A DNA stretch of 64,000 nucleotides from Maricaulis sp. (GTDB lineage: Bacteria; Pseudomonadota; Alphaproteobacteria; Caulobacterales; Maricaulaceae). The position numbers and the translations under genes are program-made. The notes beneath the pieces were generated by a model. The model made no database searches and was not told the origin of the DNA. It saw nothing but the letters and a program-made list of their open reading frames with translations. Of the stretch, positions 10,101 to 18,850 are shown in pieces. Location of the stretch: contig NZ_JAEPNI010000001.1 of assembly GCF_017643475.1 (NCBI RefSeq), forward strand, positions 1,412,569 to 1,476,568. Reading direction: 5' to 3'. Every line of letters starts with the position of its first letter. Within the stretch, counting starts at the first letter, position 1.

Positions 10101-10230
10101 CTATCCGCTCACGGTTTTCGTCGTCGGTCTGATTGTCTTGTGCGAGAGCAGGTGAAGATACGGCGAGGCTTGATAGCGCAAAGCCAGCAAGCACGGTCGA
10201 CCGTAACAAAACGTTTTGCATACGTTTCAT
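7132..10230 (-). CDS. TonB-dependent receptor, large (about 1030 residues)
   Basis: Outer-membrane, energy-coupled importer. From the ATG at 10230 it encodes 1032 residues: a signal peptide ending SPALAQ-DN, the N-terminal motif IVVTGSRLRR, a plug domain with LLLVNGRRLGPSG and ELLTDGASSIYGADAVAGV, then a long beta-barrel ending in aromatic FATVTRRF. Several extracellular-loop Cys pairs are visible (for example the CLRDI...SVCMD loop and CEQLGYAGQC). This plug type is common in Sphingomonadales, Caulobacterales and Alteromonadales; peptides or carbohydrates are usual guesses, but the ligand cannot be assigned. Monocistronic, with a double terminator downstream and a 398-bp upstream region. Confidence 0.93.
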   Translation of the reverse strand: MKRMQNVLLRSTVLAGFALSSLAVSSPALAQDNQTDDENRERIVVTGSRLRRDEFSAVSPIQVIDADEQRQLGISDATALIADSPVVSGVQLDGSVNSGSPTAAVEGVPVNGPGASTVALRGLGAERTLLLVNGRRLGPSGVRGAPVAPDLNLIPTLMIDRIELLTDGASSIYGADAVAGVANIILRDDFDGFEVSAFTTLPENSGGEVFQMGFIGGASTDRSNFTVSAEFYNRTAVIAGDRSHWNDCLRDIDVTDQGDVMSVCMDRRPDNSVFVAGNGFVWSIPGFTNPALAPNGIGTGWGTSADVFAQTGSHFYEQDAYSLQDEEKRTQLMENLERMNIFASGHYDVNFFENDTIYFEMSYSTRNSVGRFTDEQVFPGVPALIPQEDANGNLLVNPDGSLQLFDNPLNPFDADALPVYSLEGLSQRRKSDVDVFRFVGGLEGDLPFLMDRGWVYDITAAYDRSYGTASQPVMREDGIREALDTLRLDVNGNPICGLGRQATSFGFLTPANCPTIDFFSPTLFTVQGGDRNFATQEETDFLFGQSINITEMEQVHAQAIFTGDVFDMPAGTVGMVLGFEFREQRINSINDVTRVLGTAASEIPDTERPTIGRTSLFEGFIETEIPVTDTFMVGISTRYTEEENFGAHMTYSTRASWQVTDSVRLRGTYGTSFRAPNLREQFLAGATGTIGGGNDPCLVPTTANNGGVYDPNGETRSQLLLDNCTAAGADPTALGLLATTGITTSTGGNPDATAETSESMTLSAIFQHSFSNDLDLDLSVTYFDIQIENTLEESNAAQIIANCYNNQPNLADPSCSRITRNTGDPATATIALVDASFINVGQLTSTGIDYNVRARMPLSFIDDQTDLTVVFNAAQYLEQLRNEDPTDPNSLEEDLIGRIANPEWLWQLSATATRGNWGARWRTRYQGEGQQENSDALTQTDLTRAVPRTACEQLGYAGQCRDVDFVDSYVTHDFSISYDADMWSFSAGVNNLTDEQPPLIDQGEGPSRMNMVVQSGYDLIGRRAFATVTRRF

Positions 10231-10628
10231 TGCATGTCCCCTAGGAGTATATGCCGGATTTATGGTCACGATTTGGCTCTTCCGGCGTCACGAGCACGTG
10301 AGGAATGTGACGCGTGTTCTATGCTTAACGCAATTGACGCGAACGTGAGCTTGCACAGGCGTATTCGCGGCGTGTCATAAATTTTACATTTAAATTACAA
10401 TGGGTAATGTCCGATGGCTTCGTGTTTCAGATAGTTTCATCTGCAACGAAAATTTGTGAGCGTGTTGCGCAATCGCAACGCTTTTGTTGTCACTGGTGGT
10501 GAGACAGGACCAGTTTGACGGTGAGGTGACAAGCTGCTTGGCGCCATGGTGCCGCTAACCATTCATGTTTGGCTGAAACTGCGACTGGAACCCGCAATGC
10601 GAGTGTGTAGGATCGCGCCACCGGTTCG
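10231..10628. other. Non-coding region between the TonB receptor and tRNA-Leu
   Basis: About 400 bases without a convincing gene. The part near 10350-10460 is AT-richer than its surroundings and should hold the minus-strand promoter of the receptor and, near 10580-10628, the plus-strand promoter of the tRNA. I could not fix a -35/-10 pair for either, and saw no strong hairpin or repeat. Confidence 0.6.
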
Positions 10629-10715
10629 GCGGGCGTGGCGGAATTGGTAGACGCAGCAGACTTAAAATCTGCCGGCCGCAAGGTCATGCCGGTTCAAGTC
10701 CGGCCGCCCGCACCA
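10629..10715 (+). tRNA. tRNA-Leu(UAA)
   Basis: Class II tRNA, 87 bases including an encoded CCA end. The acceptor arm GCGGGCG (10629-10635) pairs with CGCCCGC (10705-10711), followed by discriminator A and CCA. The anticodon stem GCAGA/TCTGC encloses the loop CTTAAAA, giving anticodon TAA (10663-10665). The T-arm carries GGTTCAAGTCC and the D-arm TGGCGGAATTGGTAGACGC. It decodes UUA and UUG. The gene stands alone between divergently oriented flanking genes. Confidence 0.97.
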
Positions 10716-10743
10716 AGCTTGCGATCATTCTGGAGCACACGGA

Positions 10744-11196
10744 TCAACGCGATAGCGCGACGTTTTCCGTGTGGAGTTCGACAAAGCGTCCGCTGGTGTT
10801 GCGGGCTTTGCCCACATAGTCACCCAAGCGTGCGAAGAAGGCCCGTCGCTCGGCCTCATCCGGCCATTCCTCAGCCATCAGGCGTGCATTGATCTCACTT
10901 AGTGAACCGGCAGGCCGGGTTTCACTGTAGGTGTAGATAACGAGCAGCTGGTGCTGCCCGTTATCCGCCTCCATCCAGAGCGAACGAACATCAGCGAAAT
11001 AGGGATTGCGGCCGAGAATGCGTTCGGTCCAGCGCGCGGACAGCTCGAAAAACTCCTCGCGAGAGCCATCTTCCGGGATTTGCACATGATGAGTGGTGGT
11101 GCTGACCCGTCGGCCCAGGACCGGGTGATCTTCGGCGATGACTGGCGGCGTCACCGACAACAGGGCGAGGCAAAACAAGAGACCGAGCGGCTTCAT
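10744..11196 (-). CDS. Small exported protein of unknown function
   Basis: A 150-residue product. The ATG at 11196 has AAGGAG 5 bases upstream and opens a clear signal peptide (KPLGLLFCLALLSV... cleaving near VIA-ED). The mature part is hydrophilic with no Cys and no further membrane segment; it reads like a small alpha/beta domain with an HHVQIPEDGS strand and WMEADNGQHQLLVIYTYSE. I do not recognise the family. It is 107 bases downstream of the copper-type receptor gene on the same strand, so co-transcription and a periplasmic partner role are possible, but this is inference only. Confidence 0.6.
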   Translation of the reverse strand: MKPLGLLFCLALLSVTPPVIAEDHPVLGRRVSTTTHHVQIPEDGSREEFFELSARWTERILGRNPYFADVRSLWMEADNGQHQLLVIYTYSETRPAGSLSEINARLMAEEWPDEAERRAFFARLGDYVGKARNTSGRFVELHTENVALSR

Positions 11197-11303
11197 CACA
11201 TCTCCTTGGAACACGCATTCCTCGAGCACGCTTGGAGACTATCGCTGCACAGGCCGACCAGTGAAGGGGGAGAGGGCCCGGCCAGGCCGGCCGGGCCATC
11301 AAG

Positions 11304-13391
11304 TTAGTGTGACCAGCTCAGGCGTATGCCGAGATTGCGGCCCGCGGCAGGGATGGGGGCGCCCAACCCGACAGCGGATCCGGAATTGCGGTTACGACCA
11401 CTTAGATGCGGCGCGTAGGCCTCGTCCAGCAGGTTGTCGACACGCAGATCGATGACGCTGTTCAGTGGACCGTTCACACGTGCGTTAAAATTCCAGACGA
11501 CATAACCCTCTGACGTTGGTTCCCCATTTGTGAAGGAAACGTCTTTCTGGTCGGCCGTCCACACGGTTTCGATGCCGGCGCTCCAGTGCTCCGCATCATG
11601 GCTTAGCGCCAAGCTTACACTTGCCGGTGCCACACGATAGAGATTGTCATCGATATCGCGACGCTTCGCGCGGACAAATTCGAACGCGCCGTCGAGCCGC
11701 CAGGTCGGGCTCAGCTGTACGCCGAAATCGCCGTCAAACCCGTACAGTTCGGCGCCCACATTGGCAAAACGCAACGGTGTTGCATCGCCGTTCATCATCG
11801 ACACCATTTCGACGGGCGTATCGATCACCCCGACGGTGTCATCAAAGGCGACGCCCTGGATGTAGTTATCGACCTGTTGATAAAAGAGGGCGGGACGGAT
11901 GAAAGCCGGGCCTGCGTGATAGTCCAGACCTGCCTGGATGATCCAGGCGGTTTCCGGCTCCAGCTCCAGATCGCCGACATAGGTGTTTCCGTCTGCCAGG
12001 CCCGCACTGGCCGGTGTGGGAAGCCAGGCAAAGCGCTCCAGATAGGTCGGGACCCGTGACTTGCGGGCAATGCCGACCCGCAGAAGCGTGGTGTCATTGA
12101 TCGGGTGCCAGGCGCGCGCCACGGCGTCGACGGTGACATCGTCCCATTCGCGCTCCGACATGTTGAACATGTTCGCAAGCATGACCGGCATCATTGGTAC
12201 AGCAGGACCAGTGCTTGCTTCATCAGCCTCGGCGGTGTGGGCATCCAAACGTGCCCCCAGCTCCGCCTGCCAGGACCCGAGCGGGCCTTGCCATTCCAAA
12301 AACGCCCCGGTGCGAGCCATGTCGATGTCCGGGAGACTGTTGAGGAAGAAGTCGGCGTTACGCGGATTGGTAATCGTAACGTCGTACGTGGCGAAGGCGT
12401 GGTCGACGCCGAGGTCTAGCGCTCCTCCAGCGAAATCCCGGCTGGCGGACAGAGCGATTGCCTGATGCTCGACCGTGGCGATGGTCTCGCGGAACCGCAT
12501 CATGCTCGCCGGGGCCGGACGCAGGCTGAAATTGTTCATTGCGTGCTCGACCTCATTCCAGCTGATGCGGGTGGAGACGTCCCAGCCTGCAAGGCTCATA
12601 TCGTGATCGAACTCGATGAAATCGCTGTCGACGTAACGGATGTCCATGGCGAACTGGGGATTGCCGGTCGGGCCGGTTTCATTGCGACGGAAGCTCAGGG
12701 CTATTTCGTGAGCGCCACTGCGAAAGCCGGCGCCCAGTCCATAGATCAGTCGGTCATATCGTGTGCCAGCGACTGGCGTATCGGGAGCGGAATAATCCTC
12801 ACCGCTTTCCTGAGCGCCAAAGGCGTAGACACGGAAACGCTCCGTCGCGATACCCGACATTGCAGAGCGCGACCAGCCCTCATCAATGCTCTGGCCGCTG
12901 AGTGAAAACTCGGTCGCGTGGGACAGCGTGTCACTTTCGGAAAAATCAATGGATTTGAAACGGGCGTCGAGCCCTCCGGCAAGGCCCGGACCAGCGCTGA
13001 CCGGGGCGATGCCACGGTCAATCGTGATCTGTTCCAGCAGCGCGGCGGGCGCATAGTGCATCGGCGGGTCCATCAGGTTCGGACCACCGGATTCGAAGGC
13101 CCGTCCGTTCAGACGGATGTTCACGCGTGAGCCAAACAGGCCGCGATACTGGACCTGGCCGGAGAGGGCGCCATTGCTGATGGCGCTGACACCAGGAAGC
13201 CGGGCCAACACCGCCGTTGTGTCTGGCGTCATGTGAGATGCCATTTCCTGGGCATCCAAAGTCGATCCGTCGGTGGTCGTGCGGTGAGCGTTGATGGTGA
13301 TGATGTCAACAAGCGGGGCGCTGTCCTGTGGGAATGCAGGCGCAGCGATGAGCACACCCAGACAGGTGCTCATAAGGATAGAACGCGGCAT
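11304..13391 (-). CDS. TonB-dependent receptor, copper (OprC/NosA) type
   Basis: A 695-residue outer-membrane receptor with signal peptide (APAFPQ-DS), plug and beta-barrel ending in RLSWSH. The plug holds the signature of copper receptors: GSRVNIRLNGRAFESGGPNLMDPPMHYAPAAL-type sequence (residues near 105-140), matching the NPNxMDPP region of OprC/NosA. An extracellular segment is unusually Met-rich (PMMPVMLANMFNMSE, about residues 397-411), consistent with binding Cu(I). A DUF2946-type gene sits 45 bp upstream on the same strand, a pairing often seen with copper uptake or handling genes. Substrate assignment is inferred from family resemblance. Confidence 0.85.
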   Translation of the reverse strand: MPRSILMSTCLGVLIAAPAFPQDSAPLVDIITINAHRTTTDGSTLDAQEMASHMTPDTTAVLARLPGVSAISNGALSGQVQYRGLFGSRVNIRLNGRAFESGGPNLMDPPMHYAPAALLEQITIDRGIAPVSAGPGLAGGLDARFKSIDFSESDTLSHATEFSLSGQSIDEGWSRSAMSGIATERFRVYAFGAQESGEDYSAPDTPVAGTRYDRLIYGLGAGFRSGAHEIALSFRRNETGPTGNPQFAMDIRYVDSDFIEFDHDMSLAGWDVSTRISWNEVEHAMNNFSLRPAPASMMRFRETIATVEHQAIALSASRDFAGGALDLGVDHAFATYDVTITNPRNADFFLNSLPDIDMARTGAFLEWQGPLGSWQAELGARLDAHTAEADEASTGPAVPMMPVMLANMFNMSEREWDDVTVDAVARAWHPINDTTLLRVGIARKSRVPTYLERFAWLPTPASAGLADGNTYVGDLELEPETAWIIQAGLDYHAGPAFIRPALFYQQVDNYIQGVAFDDTVGVIDTPVEMVSMMNGDATPLRFANVGAELYGFDGDFGVQLSPTWRLDGAFEFVRAKRRDIDDNLYRVAPASVSLALSHDAEHWSAGIETVWTADQKDVSFTNGEPTSEGYVVWNFNARVNGPLNSVIDLRVDNLLDEAYAPHLSGRNRNSGSAVGLGAPIPAAGRNLGIRLSWSH

Positions 13392-13436
13392 GATTACTCC
13401 TGTGATGCCGATCAGAAATTCAAGATTTCGGGGTCG

Positions 13437-13901
13437 TCACAGGGTTTGGGGTGGTGCCCGGGCGGGTGGTCGTATGTGGGCAAATTCGGTCGCGGCGAGG
13501 CCAGTGGTCCGCAATGAGATTGCCGCGCGGTCGTCGATCTGGCTCGGTTCGTGTGTGGCCTCGGCCGGAAGTGCTGCAGAGTGGGCCGCAGCGAAAGTAC
13601 AGCTCTCAGATGTGTCAGCACTGGTCTCACGTTCTTCGATCTTCCCGGTAGAGAGATTGAGCCAGCGGCTCTGCCCGCCCAGACCTGCGGAACAGAAAAC
13701 AACAGAGACAAAGCCGTCCTGGCCGTCACGGTCCAGCATATAGCCCTGAGGCAGGGCAGCCTGTGTTCCCGCCGCCAGAAGGGCGAGGGCCAGCAGGACC
13801 TGACGCAGGCTGTGCGAGATATAGCGACCAATTTGTAACACGCACAGGGATCTAAATCGGGTTACGCCGGTAATCAATGCGACAGACAGTGCGCCCTGCA
13901 T
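13437..13901 (-). CDS. DUF2946-like membrane-anchored protein, copper-receptor partner
   Basis: A 154-residue product. It shows the DUF2946 layout: a basic segment, one hydrophobic helix (QVLLALALLAAGTQAALPQGYM, about residues 35-56; the Pro-x-Gly-Tyr-Met end is typical), then a short exported region with spaced Cys residues (VVFCSAGLGG, SESCTFAAAHS) that may hold metal. DUF2946 genes recur beside copper TonB receptors, as here. The start is uncertain: no good ribosome site precedes the ATG at 13901, and a GTG near 13840 is an alternative. Function inferred from context. Confidence 0.65.
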   Translation of the reverse strand: MQGALSVALITGVTRFRSLCVLQIGRYISHSLRQVLLALALLAAGTQAALPQGYMLDRDGQDGFVSVVFCSAGLGGQSRWLNLSTGKIEERETSADTSESCTFAAAHSAALPAEATHEPSQIDDRAAISLRTTGLAATEFAHIRPPARAPPQTL

Positions 13902-13962
13902 CCAAAGTTCAGGTGACGAGCATCAACTCATCAAGAGTGCGGCACATCCAGGGAGTTTACAG

Positions 13963-15429
13963 GTGTTGAAAATCTCAACGGCCATGTTGGCCATGACAAT
14001 GGGCATGGCGCAGGCGGACGCACAGGAGGGTATGTGTGGCACATCCCCGATCGCTTACACGGTCCGGCACGTCGAGGATAACCGCTTTCAGATCGAGGCG
14101 AGTTTTACCGATCACAATGGCGTATTCGATGTTGGTTGGCGTGTGGCTGAGGGGACGCAGGACGGCCAAGCCGACTTCATCTCCGATCTGCATGCGCTGA
14201 CCGCCTGTGGCGAGCGGGTTGAGCTGTACTATCAGGGCTATGGAACCTGGAACGTGCCCGAGGCGCGTCGCGACGACGTGGTGCGTATCCAGTACGAGTT
14301 GGAAGCGGACCATGACCGTGCGGTCTGGAATATCGGCAAGGAAGAAATCGCCTACCGCTTTGATGACGGGTTTTACTTTGTCGGTTCCGCGGTCATCGTC
14401 GCGGACTATTCCTAGACGGATTGCGATTTCGAGATCGTCATGGACGTGCCGGGCGATTGGAGCAGCGTTGCCGGCTGGGCCACACAGGATGGTGAGACTT
14501 TTGCGGCGGCTGATCTGCGCGAATTGCTGCGCAACATCCTTGTAACGGGCCCGGACCTGCAGCCGCATTATGCCGAGTTCGAGGGCATGCGCGTGACAAT
14601 CCTCAAACAGGCCGAGTTGCGTGAGAATGGTGAGGTTTTCCAGACGCTTCTGGAGGACAGTATCGGTCGGTATGTCGAGGTTTTCGGTTCCGCCCCGGTA
14701 GATCGATACCTTGTCGTATTCGGCGACGACCCGGGCACGGATGGCGGGGCGTTTGCCAACAGTTTCGGCCAGCGCATGTCGGCACCCGCGCGAATGGGTG
14801 AGAAGCTCATGTGGGGGCGTATCCTGGCGCATGAGGCGCTGCACACCTGGCTGGGACACGCTATCTACTCGACCAATGGCTGGGAATTGCAGTGGTTCAG
14901 CGAAGGCGGCACCGACTATCTGACCGGAAAAACGCTCTACCATTCCGGCCAGATCGATGCCCAGGAAATGCTGTTCATCATCGAAGGCCAGGTTCGCCGT
15001 TTCTTCCTCGGACGGATCGCCAGCGGTGATATCGACCTGTCTGAAGCCGGCCAGGAAAAACAGCAAAACCGCCAGCTCGTTTATGGCGGCGGAGCGCTTT
15101 TCCACCTGATGCTGGATGCGGAACTGACTGCGCGCCTGGGGGCAGGGAGCTATGAGGCGTTGCTGCGGGATCTCTACGAGAACTCCGATACCGGCTGGAG
15201 CCTGCGTACAATGTTGTCTTTCCTCGATCAGCGATCCGAGGGCTTGGCGTCAGAGATCTACGCCTTCCTCAACACGCCTTTCGATCATCAGGCCGTCCTG
15301 AACCGTCTGAATGGATACGGGCTTTCGGTGGCAACCTTTGGTCCAGACGAAATCCTGGTGCGCTACGAGGCGAATGGATGTTCCGGCAGTCGCGAGGCCG
15401 CCTGTATGCCAGCCTATTTCATGGACTAG
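13963..15429 (+). pseudogene. Exported M61/M1-like gluzincin peptidase, interrupted by an in-frame TAG
   Basis: Two open segments in the same frame (13963-14415 and 14416-15429) are separated only by TAG at 14413-14415. The first starts at GTG 13963 after AGGGAG with a signal peptide (MAQADAQ-EG) and gives 150 residues of the N-terminal beta domain. The second carries the catalytic part: HEALHTWLGH near residue 290 (zinc HExxH) and the downstream Glu in WFSEGGTDYL, 20 residues on, as in M61/M1 gluzincins. Reading through the stop gives a continuous 488-residue protein with no other defect. The TAG is a nonsense mutation, a sequence error or, less likely, read-through. Internal initiation (ATG 14440) would give a protein without signal peptide. 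Confidence 0.82.
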
Positions 15430-15466
15430 GCTGGACCGCGCTGTTTGGCATTTCTAGGGTGGCAGC

Positions 15467-16099
15467 ATGACGGCTACCCTGGTTTATACACACCTCAGCG
15501 AGATCGCTGACGACTTCGCCCCGGATTTGGCAGAGGCGATCCGACGCCTGGGGCCGCAGGATTTTCGGAGACGGGATGATCTCCCGTTTCCGGAATATCT
15601 GTGCCGGGCCATCTCCGGCCAGCAAATCTCCGTAAAAGCTGCCCAGAGCATCTGGACGCGTGTTGTCGCCAGTGCGGAGGGCAAATCGCTGGTGGATCAT
15701 TTCGCAGCCTGCGACAGCGATGGCCTGCGCGCGTGCGGTCTGTCCAACGCCAAGGTGAAAACCATCCAGGGCATAGCGCGTACGCATCTGGATGAAGGGC
15801 TGGACGTGCCGACGCTCAAGCCACTTCCCGCAGAGGAACGTGCAGCGCGCCTGACGACGCTGTGGGGTGTCGGGGCCTGGACCGCCGACATGATGAACAT
15901 GTTCTATTTCGGCGAAGAGGACATCTGGCCCGACGGCGATGTGGCAGCGCGCAAGACGCTGGAAAAACTCACCTCGAAGCGCCGGAAAACTTCACGAACG
16001 GCCGAACGTTTCCGGCCATACAGGTCCTGGCTGGCTATCTATATGTGGGCTCATGTCGACGCGCCGCCGGACGTTGGAGAGGCTGATATCCCGTCCTGA
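15467..16099 (+). CDS. DNA-3-methyladenine glycosylase II, AlkA-like (HhH-GPD)
   Basis: A 210-residue base-excision repair glycosylase of the short alphaproteobacterial type, without the AlkA N-terminal domain. The helix-hairpin-helix is at LTTLWGVGAWTADMM (about 126-141), and the catalytic Asp is in DIWPDGDVAAR, near residue 158. AISGQQISVKAAQSIW (about 48-63) is a typical HhH-GPD core. It should remove alkylated purines from DNA. It begins 37 bp after the interrupted peptidase gene and converges on a TonB receptor gene, with a terminator between. Confidence 0.9.
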   Translation: MTATLVYTHLSEIADDFAPDLAEAIRRLGPQDFRRRDDLPFPEYLCRAISGQQISVKAAQSIWTRVVASAEGKSLVDHFAACDSDGLRACGLSNAKVKTIQGIARTHLDEGLDVPTLKPLPAEERAARLTTLWGVGAWTADMMNMFYFGEEDIWPDGDVAARKTLEKLTSKRRKTSRTAERFRPYRSWLAIYMWAHVDAPPDVGEADIPS

Positions 16100-16115
16100 C
16101 ACAGGTATTCCGCAC

Positions 16116-16147
16116 AAAAAAAGAGGCCGCGCGGAATGCGCGGCCTC
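16116..16147 (-). terminator. Terminator for the 16167-18665 receptor gene
   Basis: Hairpin GAGGCCGCGC / GCGCGGCCTC (16123-16132 with 16138-16147, loop of 5). Read on the minus strand it is followed by seven T residues (the A run at 16116-16122), a classic intrinsic terminator. The plus-strand flank TTCTCG is a poorer U tract, so it mainly serves the minus gene. Confidence 0.9.
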
Positions 16148-16166
16148 TTCTCGATCTCGGGCAGGA

Positions 16167-18665
16167 TCAACCGCCAAAACGACGGCTGAAGCGCAGTCCT
16201 ACGGTGCGCGGCGGCGCCACGTTAGCGTAGTGCGAACGGACATTGTGGCCGTTGACCGTCTGGTTGGAGAGCGGCGTACCGCGAATGCCTGTCTCGATAT
16301 ACTGGTCGAACACGTTGTTGATGAAGAAGGTCGCGTTCCAGTCCTCTGCTTCATAAGTCACTGAAGTGTTGACCTGGGTATAGCTGTCCAGCGTCACGCT
16401 GGATCCGCGGCCACCGGTCCGGGTCAGGACATCGCCCTGATAGGACATACCCGCATTCCAGTTCAGGATATTGCCGCTACGCAGCGGTTGCTCGTAACGC
16501 GCAAAGAGTGAGAACTGGTTTTCTGGGGAACCGGGCAGGCGATCGCCAGCTTCGCCATTCTCGAACGCAGTCGCAAACCCTGGAGGCGTGATGGTGCGAA
16601 TGAGGAAAGGCACGTCTTCGGTCAGCTCGGACTTGGTGCGGCTGAACGTGCCGCGAAGGCCAAATTCTGGCGTGACTTGCCAGGCAGCCTGAAGCTCCAC
16701 ACCGGTCGATTCCGCTCCAGCGGCGTTCACGGTGATCGGAATGTTCGCATTCACTGTGGCAGATGAGACCTGCGGACCTTCCCACTCAACAAAGAAGAAG
16801 GCGCTGTTGAAGGTGAAAGCCCCGTCCAGCCAGGTCGTTTTGAAGCCGAGCTCATTATTGGTTGTCTGGTCCGGTCCGTACTGGCGTTCGTCAAACTCGG
16901 CGATATCGCCCGGATTTGGACCGTACTGCTGTCCTGGTGCCAGCGCACAGGCGCCCTGCGTTGCATTCGGATCAAAGGCCGGGCATGGGCCGAGGCCATT
17001 TGAGCCACCGATACGATAGCCCTCCGAAACGGTGAAGTAGGCCAGGATATTGTCGGTCAGGTCATAAGCGATGTTGAACTTGGTCAGTACACCATCATCG
17101 GCCTGGAACAGTGCCGGGTCGAAATCGAGATCGCGGATCTCGGAGATCGAGAGACGTTCGAACGGCACGGCTTCGAACAGTGGGAAGTCTACCGTCGAAA
17201 CGGACTGCAGTTCGTAGTCATATTGACGCGCACCAACGGTAATGGTCAGGCGGTCAGTGACATCCCAGCCGAGCTCACCAAAGAAGGCCTGCTCTGTCAG
17301 CTGCGTGTAGGCGGTCGAGAAATACTCGAGGCCACCAGGCTGGTTCGAGAGGCCGAAGTTGAACGGGGCTGCGTTGACGTAGTCGACGTAGTTGGGAACG
17401 AACTCGCTGGACGAGCCGGAGACATTGGATTTGTTGTAGTAACCACCAATGATCCAGCTGAAGCGGCTGTCGCCGGTCGAGACTAGGCGAATTTCCTGGT
17501 TGAAGAAGTCATCTTCGCCGACTTCATGCGTGAATGCCGTGAAGCTCGGGAAGGTCTCGTAGGAGTATTCAAGCGAGATCAGAAGGTCGGTCTGGTCACG
17601 CTGGCCATCTTCCTCATACGTGCCGTAGCCGGTGGCAGAAGTCAGTTCCGCAAAGCCAAGGTCCAGCGTCATTTCCAGCGCGAGCAGCTCATTGTCGCGC
17701 GAGATCGGCTCGGGAACTCGCAGGCCTGCTTCATACGGGCGCGCCGGAACAGTCGAGCGCTGGGACGAGACGGTGCGACCGCCGATGTCCTGGAACTGAA
17801 AATAATAGGTCAGCGTGGCATCGAAAATGTCGTTCGGTGCCCAGCGAGCGGCCAAACGACCGGAGAAGGCCTCTTCACTGTCCGCGTCCTCGATTGGCGA
17901 GAAGTTGGCAGCCCTCGCGGCTGGGTCACTGAAATCCGGATCCGGATCGGATACGCCGATCTGGCTTACGGCGAAGGGATAGTCGATGAAACCGCTGTCA
18001 TCGAGATAGTCCAGCGAGCCGCGTACCGCGAACGTGTCTCCCAGTGTGCGGTTGAAGGTGAAGCCGAAGCCGGTGGAGAATGAATCGGCTTCTGAATACC
18101 GATAGGTCTCGGCACGAACCTCGAGCATGTTCTCATCGAAATTAGGACGGTTCGGGATGAAGCGGATCGCACCACCCAGGGTGCCTGCCCCATAGAGTGT
18201 CCCCTGTGGCCCGAGAAGAACCTCGACGCGTTCGAGGTCATTGAGCTTGAGGTCAATGAAGATCGGAATCTCGCCGAGATAGGTGGCGACGGTGCCCCCG
18301 CCGTCATTGTTGCCATCTCCGGAGTTGATCGGGTCGGCGTTGAGGCCGCGGACAATGATCGGATTGCCCTGGCGCCCGCCACGGTCGACGATATTGATGC
18401 CCGGAACGAAGGCCAGAACATCTGCGAGTTCGTTGAAGCCCTGTTCTTGAATCTGCTCGCCGCCGATTGCCGCGATGTTGAGCGGAACTTCCTGGACAGT
18501 TTCCTCGCGGCGGGTCGCCGTCACAACGATGACGTCCTGACTTGCCGTGTTGTCCTGAGCCTGGGCTGCTGCACCCAGGGCCAGTGAAGTTAGTGGAATA
18601 GCAAAGGCGCTAATAGACGTCGTCAGTTGGTGCCTCAGTGACTTGCCCTGTTTGCCCGAATACAT
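16167..18665 (-). CDS. TonB-dependent receptor (sphingomonad/caulobacter-like)
   Basis: An 832-residue outer-membrane receptor. Signal peptide ends near AAAQAQ-DN; the next residues DVIVVTATRREETVQEVPLNI are the usual start of the plug in this group. The plug also shows VEVLLGPQGTLYGAGTLGGAI. The barrel ends in the aromatic GLRFSRRF region. Strong ribosome site (GGAGGAGAG before ATG 18665). The ligand is not predictable. It is divergent from a TPR-sulfotransferase gene across 185 bp, an arrangement that recurs in related genomes, so the two may belong to one uptake or surface-modification unit. Confidence 0.93.
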   Translation of the reverse strand: MYSGKQGKSLRHQLTTSISAFAIPLTSLALGAAAQAQDNTASQDVIVVTATRREETVQEVPLNIAAIGGEQIQEQGFNELADVLAFVPGINIVDRGGRQGNPIIVRGLNADPINSGDGNNDGGGTVATYLGEIPIFIDLKLNDLERVEVLLGPQGTLYGAGTLGGAIRFIPNRPNFDENMLEVRAETYRYSEADSFSTGFGFTFNRTLGDTFAVRGSLDYLDDSGFIDYPFAVSQIGVSDPDPDFSDPAARAANFSPIEDADSEEAFSGRLAARWAPNDIFDATLTYYFQFQDIGGRTVSSQRSTVPARPYEAGLRVPEPISRDNELLALEMTLDLGFAELTSATGYGTYEEDGQRDQTDLLISLEYSYETFPSFTAFTHEVGEDDFFNQEIRLVSTGDSRFSWIIGGYYNKSNVSGSSSEFVPNYVDYVNAAPFNFGLSNQPGGLEYFSTAYTQLTEQAFFGELGWDVTDRLTITVGARQYDYELQSVSTVDFPLFEAVPFERLSISEIRDLDFDPALFQADDGVLTKFNIAYDLTDNILAYFTVSEGYRIGGSNGLGPCPAFDPNATQGACALAPGQQYGPNPGDIAEFDERQYGPDQTTNNELGFKTTWLDGAFTFNSAFFFVEWEGPQVSSATVNANIPITVNAAGAESTGVELQAAWQVTPEFGLRGTFSRTKSELTEDVPFLIRTITPPGFATAFENGEAGDRLPGSPENQFSLFARYEQPLRSGNILNWNAGMSYQGDVLTRTGGRGSSVTLDSYTQVNTSVTYEAEDWNATFFINNVFDQYIETGIRGTPLSNQTVNGHNVRSHYANVAPPRTVGLRFSRRFGG

Positions 18666-18850
18666 GCTTTATCTCTCCTCCAGTGAAAGCTGCTGAAATT
18701 TGGCCAAAGTCGGCCCGCGAATGCAATTATTCGGCGTTATAAAATTGTCATTCCGGTCCATTTGTGGGCGAGTTGTTGCGCGGGGAACACGCCTTCGGCG
18801 CGATTTTGTAACCAGTTTTCTCCAGAACCCTCGTTTCGGGAGCTTTTTGC

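Noticed and set aside
13963..15429. Programmed amber read-through (pyrrolysine or selenocysteine-like recoding)
   Set aside because: No recoding structure was seen near the TAG, and other genes in the window use TAG as a normal stop.
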